From Eggerthellaceae bacterium (GTDB lineage: Bacteria; Actinomycetota; Coriobacteriia; Coriobacteriales; Eggerthellaceae): a stretch of 64,000 nt of DNA. Both the position numbers and the translations under genes were made by a program. How positions within the stretch are numbered: the first letter of the stretch is position 1; the number at the start of each line of letters is the position of its first letter. Under the pieces are notes generated by a model that was given only the letters and a program-made list of their open reading frames with translations, was not told the origin of the DNA and searched no databases. Positions 23,555-31,375 of the stretch are shown here, in pieces. The stretch is from NCBI GenBank assembly GCA_030524475.1, contig JAUNGO010000001.1, positions 1 through 64,000 on the forward strand, in the 5' to 3' direction.

Positions 23555-24851
23555 TTCGATGAACAGGGGCGGCATGCCCGACGGGCGTGGCGCAATCAGC
23601 GCGCCGAGCGCAAGCGGCGCGCAACCCGCCGACGCCGCCGCAACCTCGGGCTTCGAAGGCGCGCGGGAAAACGCCCAGGCGCTCGCCGACCAGGTGCGCT
23701 CCAAAATAGCCGTCCAACTGGAGAAGCACCGCGCGCCGAGCCTTCTGCCCAAGCACAAGCCCTTCAAGCGCGACCGCCACAAGCCCGTGAAGGTGGCGTT
23801 TTTCCGCTACTGCTACTACGACCCAGCGTTCAAGTTCTTCGTGGAGCAAGTGCTCGACGCGGAGTACCTGCCGCTGCCCGCCCCCACCAAGCGCACCGGC
23901 GAGCTGGGCGCGCTGCACTCGAGCGACTACGTGTGCACGCCGTTCAAGCACCACCTCGGCGACTACATCGAGGCGCTTGAGCTGGGCGCGAACGTGATCG
24001 TGCAGTTCTGCGGGCCGTGCCGGCTAGGCTACTACGGCGAGCTGCACGAGTCGATCCTGCGCGATCTGGGCTACGAGTTCGACATGCTGAACTTCTCGGT
24101 GGGCGCCGAAGAGGGGGCGCTCGGCTGGGCGAAACAGTGCATGAAGACGGTGAACCCCGACCTGTCGGTGACGAACGGCCTGGTGAAGCTGGCCGCCACC
24201 GCCGACATGGCCGTGAAGCTGGACGAGGCGCGCGACTTCTACCTGGCCAACGCAGGCTTCGAGCGCGAGCGCGGCGCGTTCGAGCGCACGTGGAACGCGC
24301 TCATGGACGACATGCGCGCCGCCAAAACCGACCGCGACATCGGTGCCGCGTACCGTCGCGCGATGGAGGCCATGCGCGCCATCCCGCTCGACAAGCCCGC
24401 CGACCCCATTCGCATCGGCGTCGTGGGCGAGATGTTCACCGCCATCGACGAGCGCAGCAACCTGGGGCTCGACGCGAAGCTGCTGGCGCTCGGCGTGGAG
24501 GTGCACCGCGCGCTCAACCTCACGAACCGCTGGATTCGCTACAACGAGCCCAACCTGCGCGCCAGCGCCGCCGACTACCTCACTTACGACATGGGGCCCA
24601 CCTCCACGCTCACCGTGGCGGCGGCGCACCGCTACGCGCAGGAGGGCTTCGACGGCATCATCCACGCGAAGTCGGCCGGCTGCACGCCCGAGATCGACTG
24701 CGTGCCCGTGCTGCAACGCGTCAGCGCCGACTTCCAGCTGCCGGTGCTGTATTTGACGTACGACTCGCAGACCAGCGACACCGGCCTCGACACGCGTCTC
24801 GAGGCGTTCTACGACATGCTGGCCATGAAGAAGGAGAAGATGCGGAAATGA
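23547..24851 (+). CDS. 2-hydroxyacyl-CoA dehydratase D-component-like protein (HgdB/DUF2229 family)
   Basis: Second gene, 434 residues. After an Ala/Gly-rich N-terminus the core reads KVAFFRYCYYDPAFKFFVEQVL, SSDYVCTPFKHHLGDYIEALELG, VQFCGPCRLGYYGELHESILRDLG and, late, GIIHAKSAGCTPEIDCVPVLQRVS followed by LYLTYDSQTSDTGLDTRLEAF. The cysteines in FCGPC and GCTPEIDC are conserved cluster-ligand candidates in this family. It is normally the C-terminal part of one long polypeptide but is separate here. ATG overlaps the upstream stop (ATGGCTGA) and its own stop overlaps the next start (ATGA). Confidence 0.82.
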   Translation: MADSMNRGGMPDGRGAISAPSASGAQPADAAATSGFEGARENAQALADQVRSKIAVQLEKHRAPSLLPKHKPFKRDRHKPVKVAFFRYCYYDPAFKFFVEQVLDAEYLPLPAPTKRTGELGALHSSDYVCTPFKHHLGDYIEALELGANVIVQFCGPCRLGYYGELHESILRDLGYEFDMLNFSVGAEEGALGWAKQCMKTVNPDLSVTNGLVKLAATADMAVKLDEARDFYLANAGFERERGAFERTWNALMDDMRAAKTDRDIGAAYRRAMEAMRAIPLDKPADPIRIGVVGEMFTAIDERSNLGLDAKLLALGVEVHRALNLTNRWIRYNEPNLRASAADYLTYDMGPTSTLTVAAAHRYAQEGFDGIIHAKSAGCTPEIDCVPVLQRVSADFQLPVLYLTYDSQTSDTGLDTRLEAFYDMLAMKKEKMRK

Positions 24852-26146
24852 CGGGGATCGACACGTCCGAAATCGCGAAGAATCCCATTGTCGGCAATGT
24901 CAGCGAGACGCGCTGCGGTGCGCCAGATTGTGGGGAAAGCCCGAGGAAGCGTACTTTGGTACGCGACGAGGGCTTGGAGCCGCAAGATGGCGTGCCCCAG
25001 CGCGCCGCAGCGTCGAGCGTTCCGCTTGTCCCGTCAGGGCAAGCGGAACAATGTTACCTGGGAATCGACATCGGGTCGATCTCCACCAAGGGCGTGATCA
25101 TCGACGATGCGCGCACCATTGTGGCGCGATCGTATTTGTGGACGGAGGGCAACCCGGCGGCGGCGGCCAAGCGCGTGATCGCCGAGCTGCGCGAGCAGAT
25201 CGACCCGGCACGCATGCGCGTGGTGGGCGCGGGCACCACCGGCAGCGCGCGGCGGCTCGTGGGCGCCATGATCGGCGCGAGCGTGGTGAAAAACGAGATC
25301 ACCGCGCACGCCGTGGGCACCACGTATCTGCACCCCGACGTGCGCACCATCCTCGAGATCGGCGGACAGGACTCGAAAATCATCTGCGTGCAAAACGGCA
25401 TCGCGGTGGACTACGCCATGAACACGCTGTGCGCGGCGGGCACGGGCTCGTTTTTGTCGAGCCAGGCGCACCGCCTCGGCGTGGAGGTGGAGCAGTTCGG
25501 CGAGATTGCGCTTACCGCGAAGCGCCCCGCCAACATCGCCGCGCGCTGCACCGTGTTCGCCGAGAGCGACCTCGTGCACAAGATTCAGGTGGGCTACGCG
25601 CGCGAGGACATCATCGCGGGGCTGTGCAACGCGGTGGCGTCGAACTACCTGAACAACGTGGGGAAAGGCAAGAAGATCGTGGCGCCCGTGGTGTTCCAAG
25701 GCGGCGTGAGCAAGAACGCCGGCGTGGTGCACGCGTTCGAGGAGCAGCTGGGCATGCCGGTAGCGGTCGACCCCGACGGCCACCTCATGGGCGCGTTCGG
25801 CGCCGCGCTTCTGGCGGCCGACGCCGGCCCGGTTGCCGCCGTGGGCGATGGGGCTGAGGCGAAGCTGCGCTCAGAAGCTTCGCAGCCTTCGGGCCGCTCC
25901 GCCACAGCCTCATCGCCCGCAGGAAACACACCAGCTCACAGCAGCGCGCCCGCCGAGGAAGGCGGTCCCTTCGCCACGGGGCAGTTCGACTTCGACGCCG
26001 CGCTCGACTTCGCCTTCACCACGCGCGAGGTGGAGTGCGCCAAGTGCGCGAACCACTGCGAGATCATCTGCGTCTACCGCGACAAAACTCTCATAGACGC
26101 CTGGGGCAACCGCTGTGAAAAAGGCGAGGTGAAGACGGGGAGATAA
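24848..26146 (+). CDS. Acyl-CoA dehydratase activase (BcrAD/BadFG-type ATPase) with two translated palindromic repeats
   Basis: Third gene, 432 residues. The ASKHA ATPase domain begins CYLGIDIGSISTKGVIIDD and continues VVGAGTTGSARRLVG, DVRTILEIGGQDSKII, NTLCAAGTGSFLSSQAHRLG (cluster-ligand Cys) and VFQGGVSKNAGVVHAFEEQLG. It ends in CAKCANHCEIICVY, a possible extra cluster. Activases use ATP to fire one electron into a dehydratase. The first 67 residues precede the domain and about 52 are read from a family C palindrome. A second palindrome is translated between the ATPase and the Cys-rich tail. The frame stays open through both. The start is an ATGA overlap. Confidence 0.85.
   Translation: MTGIDTSEIAKNPIVGNVSETRCGAPDCGESPRKRTLVRDEGLEPQDGVPQRAAASSVPLVPSGQAEQCYLGIDIGSISTKGVIIDDARTIVARSYLWTEGNPAAAAKRVIAELREQIDPARMRVVGAGTTGSARRLVGAMIGASVVKNEITAHAVGTTYLHPDVRTILEIGGQDSKIICVQNGIAVDYAMNTLCAAGTGSFLSSQAHRLGVEVEQFGEIALTAKRPANIAARCTVFAESDLVHKIQVGYAREDIIAGLCNAVASNYLNNVGKGKKIVAPVVFQGGVSKNAGVVHAFEEQLGMPVAVDPDGHLMGAFGAALLAADAGPVAAVGDGAEAKLRSEASQPSGRSATASSPAGNTPAHSSAPAEEGGPFATGQFDFDAALDFAFTTREVECAKCANHCEIICVYRDKTLIDAWGNRCEKGEVKTGR
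24896..25051. repeat. Nested palindrome, family C copy 3, inside the activase coding region
   Basis: 156 bp, exactly 52 codons, starting GTCAGCGAG and ending with TCCGCTTG/CAAGCGGA around TCCCGTCAGGG. The tip is GCGTACtttgGTACGC, and GAGGAAGCGTACTTTGGTAC matches copy 2 in reverse with few changes. Confidence 0.85.
25844..25917. repeat. Palindrome, family D copy 2, inside the activase coding region
   Basis: 74 bp. Outer arms GGCGATGGGGCTGAGGCG and CGCCACAGCCTCATCGCC match at 16 of 18. The core TCAGAAGCTTCGCAGCCTTC is 19 of 20 identical to copy 1. It encodes the low-complexity linker after LLAAD. Confidence 0.8.
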
Positions 26147-26156
26147 TGTCGACGCA

Positions 26157-27152
26157 TCAGCCGTCAAGCATCGCCTTCATCAGCAGTGGGTTGCCATGCG
26201 ACGCCGCAGGGCTTTTCGCGCTGCGGAAACACTCGATGTTCAATCGATAGGACCAGTCGAGAATCCTGCGGGAGCTTAGCAAGCGACCAAGCTCGCGCAA
26301 GTTCTTGAATTCGTACGTCAGCACGTTGCTCGCCGCCTTGTAATCGTAACGAGCAAGGTGCCAAGGCAATACCCCCAACACCCCCAAAGACCCTTCGGGG
26401 CGCTTCAGGTTCAGGTAGCCGTAAGGGCTGCCTTCATCCGCGAAGACAACAAGCGTTTCAAGGAGGCCGCACGTCACGCAGACGGCGGGGGTTCGCTTTC
26501 GGGCCGGATAAGCGCTCGCCACCCAGTACAAGCCAGCGGTGTTGGCCGCCTCCTGCAGCGTCTCGCTCGCATACGTTGCAAGGGCACCGACGACTTCCGG
26601 ATACTCGGAAAGCGTCTTGAGCTTCTCGAAGCGAGCGGCTTGGCTCGCCGTCGCCTCCGGCAACGGCGCGGGCGGCAAGCCTGCCGTTCTCTCAGCACGG
26701 TCCCACGGCAAAAGCCTCATGCCTGCACCGTCCAGATCAAGAAGAAGCTTCGCGTCGCCTCCGGGCCGGCTCGTCTTCATGACGTTACGAAGGTTCCTGC
26801 CATCCCTTTCCGCGCGCCTTATCGCCAGCGTCTCGAGCTCGTCCAATTCGCCGTCCGAGGCTTCAGCGGGAACGGGCGCAAAATACGCTGCCAAGATCGA
26901 CACGCCGACAAAATCGGAGCGATGCTTGTATTCGTGGACGTGCTGCGCATGCCGCTCAACCATGTTCACGGATTTTCCAACATAGGAAGTCCCGTCGGAA
27001 AACTCATAGAGATAGATGCCCTTGCGATACTCGGGCGCGAGTTCCGCAGACAGCGCCGAGCGCGCCGAAACGTCAATGCGGCGAAACCGCAGCCGCGCCG
27101 AAGAGCCACTCGCAACGCGCGTCATCCCAGATCGCCCGTCCTCGTCTACCAT
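26157..27152 (-). CDS. GIY-YIG nuclease-domain protein
   Basis: 331 residues. A GIY-YIG domain sits near residues 43-110: RKGIYLYEFSDGTSYVGKSVNMVERHAQH with GIY, YVG and the catalytic Arg/His region, then ELDELETLAIRRAERDG with a candidate metal Glu. The remaining 200 residues are not recognised; they include VCVTCGLLETLVVFADEG (a CxxC pair) and LARYDYKAASNVLTYEFKNL. Start ATG with AGGAGAAG at 5 bases. Proteins like this may act in defence, repair or mobile elements; no role is assigned. It converges with the dehydratase operon. Confidence 0.75.
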   Translation of the reverse strand: MVDEDGRSGMTRVASGSSARLRFRRIDVSARSALSAELAPEYRKGIYLYEFSDGTSYVGKSVNMVERHAQHVHEYKHRSDFVGVSILAAYFAPVPAEASDGELDELETLAIRRAERDGRNLRNVMKTSRPGGDAKLLLDLDGAGMRLLPWDRAERTAGLPPAPLPEATASQAARFEKLKTLSEYPEVVGALATYASETLQEAANTAGLYWVASAYPARKRTPAVCVTCGLLETLVVFADEGSPYGYLNLKRPEGSLGVLGVLPWHLARYDYKAASNVLTYEFKNLRELGRLLSSRRILDWSYRLNIECFRSAKSPAASHGNPLLMKAMLDG

Positions 27153-27341
27153 TATCTTCTCCTGTAGATATAATTCAGGCCCGGTGACTTGAATCAGCGG
27201 TCATCCCGGGCCCATCGACGCATAGTATACCCATCGCCGTCAAGTTCAACAAGGGCGATTCTGATCCGAGAGCCCCGTAGCGGCGAATACCCTTACAATC
27301 CTTGCAACACCCGAAGGCACATTCCAGAGTTTCCCAAACCG

Positions 27342-27785
27342 TTACTCCGGCAACTCCACTTCTTCCACCTCGCAAAACAGGTCGAGGTAGTCTTGCGCCG
27401 ACAGGCGCTTGAGAGGCGACTTCGCGAACGCCCCCTCGTCACGCGAGATGATGAAATCGACGGGGACGCTTTCCGCGCAGGCACGAACGAGACCGTCCTC
27501 GAAGTCGGGCTCGTTCGAGCGCGCCGCCATGCGGCACGTCGCCTCATCGACCGCCACGATCTCGAAAAGGTCCATGACGGCCAGCACGAACTCGCGCGCC
27601 GAGGACTCGTCAGCGTACTTGCATAGAACATAGTACACGTCCTTCAGCGAAAGCGACGAGACGTAGCCGACGGCCTTCCCGTAGACGAACTCGTCCATGA
27701 ACAGCGTTGCCGCCGCCCAGCCGGGGCGCTCTCCCATAGCCGCATCGAGCAGTATGTTCGTGTCGACAAGAAGTTTCCTACTCAT
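27342..27785 (-). CDS. PIN-domain toxin (VapC-like RNase)
   Basis: A PIN-domain RNase of 147 residues, toxin of a type II pair. The acidic active site is visible: KLLVDTNILLDAAMGERPG (Asp), SLKDVYYVLCKYADES, FEDGLVRACAES (Glu-Asp) and VDFIISRDEGAF (Asp). Its ATG overlaps the antitoxin stop by 8 bases (TATGAGTAG), which gives coupled translation. It probably cuts tRNA or rRNA when freed from the antitoxin, as known for the family; the target is unknown. Confidence 0.87.
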   Translation of the reverse strand: MSRKLLVDTNILLDAAMGERPGWAAATLFMDEFVYGKAVGYVSSLSLKDVYYVLCKYADESSAREFVLAVMDLFEIVAVDEATCRMAARSNEPDFEDGLVRACAESVPVDFIISRDEGAFAKSPLKRLSAQDYLDLFCEVEEVELPE

Positions 27786-28065
27786 AGCGGCTCGCAATCA
27801 GCTCGCGAATCTCCGCGTCGGACATACGCCCCACCTCCGCATGGCGAACACGCGCCGAGAAGCCCTTGATGACCGAAGCCGCTTGCCGTTTGCGCTCGTC
27901 GCACGCCGCATCGAGCTGGGGAAGCTTGCCCGTCCGCTCGATAACGTCAAGCAGCACCGTTCCGCAGTATTGCCCGAACGACATGCCGTACCCCTGCCGA
28001 GCGAGTGCGTCGGCGAACGCCAGCGACTTCTCGTCCGCCCTGCTCGAAAACGTTTTCGTAGCCAT
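27778..28065 (-). CDS. RelB/DinJ-like or ribbon-helix-helix antitoxin
   Basis: A 95-residue protein directly upstream of the PIN toxin. The N-terminus ATKTFSSRADEKSLAFADALARQGYGMSFGQYCGTVLLDVI fits a ribbon-helix-helix/DinJ DNA-binding part. The C-terminus (KGFSARVRHAEVGRMSDAEIRELIASRYE) fits the flexible toxin-binding arm. AAGGAGG lies 6 bases before the ATG. The promoter upstream carries an inverted repeat suitable for autorepression. Family assignment beyond antitoxin is tentative. Confidence 0.8.
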   Translation of the reverse strand: MATKTFSSRADEKSLAFADALARQGYGMSFGQYCGTVLLDVIERTGKLPQLDAACDERKRQAASVIKGFSARVRHAEVGRMSDAEIRELIASRYE

Positions 28066-28079
28066 AGCAAGCCTCCTTG

Positions 28080-28121
28080 TAAACGTGTTTATAGTATAGC
28101 TGTGATTACGTTTATAGACAA
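28080..28121 (-). promoter_or_regulatory. Promoter and operator of the toxin-antitoxin operon
   Basis: On the minus strand TTGTCT and TATACT are exactly 17 bases apart. TAAACGT and ACGTTTA halves flank the -10 and lie in the spacer, about 21 bases apart, a good site for antitoxin binding. The start point would be near 28086, 20 bases before the ATG. Confidence 0.65.
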
Positions 28122-28133
28122 GTAGGCATACTT

Positions 28134-28475
28134 TCATGCGCAAACCTCTCCATTGACTAATCTCGATTTGAAAAGGATGCGCCCTCTGCAGAAGCGCGCT
28201 ATCGCGGCTATGCGCCGCACGTTGACGGCAACGTGAATCAACAAAAGCGCGAGAAGCACTTTCGCGCTCGCGGCATGCAAGGGATTCCAGAAGAAATAGC
28301 CCGTGGCATACAGGCCGAAAGCAGGCAGCACGGCGCCCGACACCATAACGCCCGAAACGACGCATGCCGCAAGCGCCGCGAGCAAAGCCGCGTTCAGCAG
28401 CGAGGCGACCACCAAAAGCGGCGTCGTGCGCAGCTTGGGCGCGAAGCAGATCGCAGCGCACAAGGCAAGGCGCAA
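28134..28475 (-). CDS. Small membrane protein, DUF4405/cytochrome-b-like half, possibly a remnant
   Basis: About 113 residues with three predicted helices: LVVASLLNAALLAALAACVVSGVMV, AFGLYATGYFFWNPLHAASAKVLLALLLIHVAVNVRRI. The last block resembles the C-terminal half of DUF4405-type haem membrane proteins, which usually have four helices with histidines in both halves. The N-terminal half is missing and only a TTG with no ribosome site starts the frame, right after the histidine kinase stop. It may be a truncated gene or be coupled to the kinase. A FAPKLRTTP loop precedes the helices. Confidence 0.45.
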   Translation of the reverse strand: MRLALCAAICFAPKLRTTPLLVVASLLNAALLAALAACVVSGVMVSGAVLPAFGLYATGYFFWNPLHAASAKVLLALLLIHVAVNVRRIAAIARFCRGRILFKSRLVNGEVCA

Positions 28476-28504
28476 GAGAACTTGAAACCGCCCGATCGAC
28501 CCTG

Positions 28505-29878
28505 CTAGTAGGGGATGAAGGCCTCCACCCGAAAGCCGCCGTCGGGAAGGTTCGCAAACTTCACGAGACCCTCCACCGACTCGGCGCGCGCCGCCATGAT
28601 CTGCATGCCGTAGTGCTTCGCCTGCCGCACCTCCCCGGGCGCGCCGCCGTCGACCCCGCAGCCGTCGTCGGTCACCGCCAACTTCACGCCGTCGCCGAGC
28701 CAGCGCAGCATAACCACCACCGACGAGGCACTCGCATGGCGCCGCGCGTTTTGCACCGCCTCTTGCGCGATGCGGAACACCGCCAACTCCTTGCGCCGGT
28801 TAAGCGGTCGCGGATCGCCGACGCGGTTCAACCGGTACGACACCTCGGTACCGGCAAAAGACTGGTCCAAAATGTCCAGCAGGGAGCCTTCAAGGCCTTG
28901 CTCCTCAAGCGACTTCGACGACAAGGTTGCCATCACGTCCCGATTCAAGTCGGACACCGTTCCCACCAAGTCGCGAACAACCGCCAGCTCGGACGATAGT
29001 GCGCCCCTGTCGTTCTCCTCAAGCAGCGTTTCGCAGCGCCGCAGGCGCATCAACACGGAGGCGATCAACTGGTTCGAGTTGTCATGCAAGTTCCAGCTCA
29101 AGCGCTGCTTTTCGTACTCATGGGTTTTCGCAGCCGCTTCGCGCGCCTGGCGCAGCTTTGCCACCGCCTCGGTCAACTCGGCGTTGCGCGCCTCCAGGGC
29201 GCGCTCCAGCTCGGTCTTGCGGCGCAGCTCTCCCTCGACCGGCAGCCCTTTCGAAAGCGTAAGGCTGATGGCCTTGCCCATGTAGGAGAGAAGCGACGCG
29301 ATTTCGTTCATTTCCTCACGTCGCAGATCGCGATAAAGCACCGTCAAGCACCCGATAAGCCGGCCGTCGTCTTGCAGGGGAACGCCCATGAGCGACACCT
29401 TGATCCCCCTCGACCCGAAATGCTCCAACGCCTGAGGCACGCCGGCGGCGGTTCCCTCTATGGTGGCGCGATAATAATCGGCGTCGGCGCGAAGCCACGC
29501 ATAATAGTCATCAGTGACGAACATCTCACCGCGCGTCAAGCGCTCGGAACGCGTTCCCAACCGATCGAGCGGGAGCGTCCACCCGCGTGCAAACTCCTGC
29601 TCACGCGCGCCGTCGACCGTCCACTGCATGGCTCGACGAAGTTTCATGGTGCGCGCGCCGTCGTCGGCAAGCCATACGGCCGCCTCGCGCGCCTTCGACT
29701 TCTCCACCACGGCCGACAGCGCGGAAACCGTCACCGTGTTGAAGTCGAGCGTGTCCAAAAGCCCCAAGGCAAACTCGCCCATGCCGCCCACCACGTCGAC
29801 CGATTCGCTGCGCGCACGGTCAAGTGTAACGCGACTTTCGCCCACGCCCGCGTGCTCTTCCGCCGTCGTTTTAGCCAT
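28505..29878 (-). CDS. NarL-type sensor histidine kinase with GAF-like sensor
   Basis: 457 residues. Residues ~30-230 form a soluble GAF-like input domain, with no membrane helices. A coiled coil (GELRRKTELERALEARNAELTEAVAKLRQAREAAAKT) leads into the HisKA_3 site RLSWNLHDNSNQLIASVLMRLRRCE with the phospho-accepting His. The ATPase part has AVFRIAQEAVQNARRHASASSV (N box) and VTDDGCGVDGG (G box). The start follows the response regulator by 15 bases. It is a cytosolic sensor, perhaps of redox or a metabolite; signal unknown. Confidence 0.88.
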   Translation of the reverse strand: MAKTTAEEHAGVGESRVTLDRARSESVDVVGGMGEFALGLLDTLDFNTVTVSALSAVVEKSKAREAAVWLADDGARTMKLRRAMQWTVDGAREQEFARGWTLPLDRLGTRSERLTRGEMFVTDDYYAWLRADADYYRATIEGTAAGVPQALEHFGSRGIKVSLMGVPLQDDGRLIGCLTVLYRDLRREEMNEIASLLSYMGKAISLTLSKGLPVEGELRRKTELERALEARNAELTEAVAKLRQAREAAAKTHEYEKQRLSWNLHDNSNQLIASVLMRLRRCETLLEENDRGALSSELAVVRDLVGTVSDLNRDVMATLSSKSLEEQGLEGSLLDILDQSFAGTEVSYRLNRVGDPRPLNRRKELAVFRIAQEAVQNARRHASASSVVVMLRWLGDGVKLAVTDDGCGVDGGAPGEVRQAKHYGMQIMAARAESVEGLVKFANLPDGGFRVEAFIPY

Positions 29879-29893
29879 GCGAACCCCCGCCCC

Positions 29894-30520
29894 TTAAAAA
29901 AGCCCCATCCTGATAGCGCTCGAAACGGCCTCGGTGCGATTCTTCGCGCCGAGGGATTCCACCACCGCGCTGATGCGGCGCTTGACCGTGCGTTCGCTGT
30001 AGGAAAGCTCGGCGGCCACCTCGGCCACGCTCAAGCCCTCCGACAGAAGTTCCAAAACGCGCACGTCCTCGTCGGAAAGCGACGTCTCGGGCGTCGGGGA
30101 GTCGCCGCCGAACAGCGCGGCGCCTATCTCGGGCGACACGAACGTCTCCCCGCGCAGCACGCCGTCGATGGCCGACAGCAAATGCTCCGCCGAGGTGTTT
30201 TTGAGCAGGTAGCCGTCCACGCCGCACCTCATGGCGCGCCGCACAAGCTCGGGCTCGGAATACGACGTGAGCACAATCACCTTGAGGTCGGACCGCCCGT
30301 TTTCCTTCAGCCGCCGCGCGAGCGCAAGCCCGTCCGCCTTGCCCAGCCGTATGTCGAGCAGCACCACCTGCGGGCGTATGCGCGCCACACGATCTTCGAC
30401 GCCCCGCGCGCCCTCCGCCTCGCCTTTGACCTCGATGTCGGGTCGCGAGGCAACAAGCGCTTTAATGCCTTCGCGCACCACCGCGTGGTCATCCACCACC
30501 ACAATGCCGATCTTGCGCAC
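29894..30520 (-). CDS. NarL/LuxR-family response regulator
   Basis: 208 residues. Receiver domain: IVVVDDHAVVREGIKALV, phospho-acceptor VVLLDIRLGKADG, VIVLTSYSE and the switch Lys in YLLKNTSAEHLL. The LuxR helix-turn-helix is LSDEDVRVLELLSEGLSVAEVAAELSYSERTVKRRISAVVESLG. GTG start with AAAGGAG at 7 bases. It precedes its kinase in one operon, downstream of the fixABCX-acyl-CoA dehydrogenase cluster, which is a plausible target. Confidence 0.92.
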   Translation of the reverse strand: MRKIGIVVVDDHAVVREGIKALVASRPDIEVKGEAEGARGVEDRVARIRPQVVLLDIRLGKADGLALARRLKENGRSDLKVIVLTSYSEPELVRRAMRCGVDGYLLKNTSAEHLLSAIDGVLRGETFVSPEIGAALFGGDSPTPETSLSDEDVRVLELLSEGLSVAEVAAELSYSERTVKRRISAVVESLGAKNRTEAVSSAIRMGLF

Positions 30521-30561
30521 GCCTCGTCTCCTTTCGCGCTTTCCTCCCTATGATAAAAAGC

Positions 30562-30590
30562 GAAACTCCCCCAAAGCAAGGGGGAGTTTC
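30562..30590 (-). terminator. Intrinsic terminator between the fix operon and the two-component genes
   Basis: GAAACTCCCCC / GGGGGAGTTTC form an 11-bp stem with a 7-base loop. On the minus strand the tail reads GCTTTTTATC, so it ends the fix/AhpD-like transcript. Confidence 0.85.
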
Positions 30591-30700
30591 CGAAGCGCGG
30601 GACCTTCAAAACCCGCCCGCGCCTTTTTGCGCGTCGCCAGCCCGCCGCGCCCGTCGCCCCTCCTCTGGTATCAGCGGGCACGGCGCGCCGAAGCGGTCGC

Positions 30701-31315
30701 CTACTCCTCAGCAGGCTGCGGGTTGCGATGCCCGTAAGCGAATTCCTTGTCGGGCACGATACCCATGGCGATGGAGAAGCGGTTGGAGAAGTTGAAATAC
30801 GATGCCGTGAAGATGGCCTCCATGATCTCGTGGTCGTTCAAGCCCACCGCACGCAATTTGTCGACGGATTCCTTCTCGATCTCGTTGGGACGCGTGGTGA
30901 GGTCGTAGGCGAAGTCGCACAGGGCGCGCTGGCGCTCGTCCATCGGGCACACGCGGTAGTTGTAGGTAAGCAACTCGACCCACGAGGCGTCGAGCCCGAA
31001 GCTGCGCAGCGCGAACGCATGGGTGGTCAGGCACAGCGGGCACTTGTTCTCCGCCGAAACCACAACGCCCATCATTTCCTTGTCGGGGTTGCTCAGATAG
31101 CTGATCTCGGGGTTGAACAGGCCGTCGGCGAACGTCCACCAGCGACGGAAAAGCTCGCTGTTCAGGGGTAATACGCGAAACATATTGGGCGTGAAGCCGT
31201 TGATCATGGCCTGGAACTCAAGCGTCTCGTCGACGACCTTGCGCGTTTCCTCCGTCATTTCCTCTTCGTTGGGGGCCTGCAGGTACGACAAGCCTTCCGG
31301 GAACTTCTCAGACAT
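30701..31315 (-). CDS. AhpD-like / carboxymuconolactone-decarboxylase-family peroxidase-related protein
   Basis: 204 residues, an all-helical AhpD-like protein. The redox motif is ENKCPLCLTTHAFALR (C-x-x-C-x3-H), followed by family pattern LLTYNYRVCPMDERQRALCDFAYDL and VGLNDHEIMEAIFTASYFNFSNRFSIAMG. Peroxidase-related members reduce hydroperoxides or act as CMD-type enzymes. Being last in the acyl-CoA dehydrogenase-fixABCX operon suggests protection against flavin-generated peroxide or a role on the operon's substrate. ATG has AAGGAGG at 5 bases. Confidence 0.85.
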   Translation of the reverse strand: MSEKFPEGLSYLQAPNEEEMTEETRKVVDETLEFQAMINGFTPNMFRVLPLNSELFRRWWTFADGLFNPEISYLSNPDKEMMGVVVSAENKCPLCLTTHAFALRSFGLDASWVELLTYNYRVCPMDERQRALCDFAYDLTTRPNEIEKESVDKLRAVGLNDHEIMEAIFTASYFNFSNRFSIAMGIVPDKEFAYGHRNPQPAEE

Positions 31316-31375
31316 GATGTCCTCCTTATCGTCTAGGAACGTTTCTGCGGCGGGTGCGTTGCCCGCCTCGTTTCG

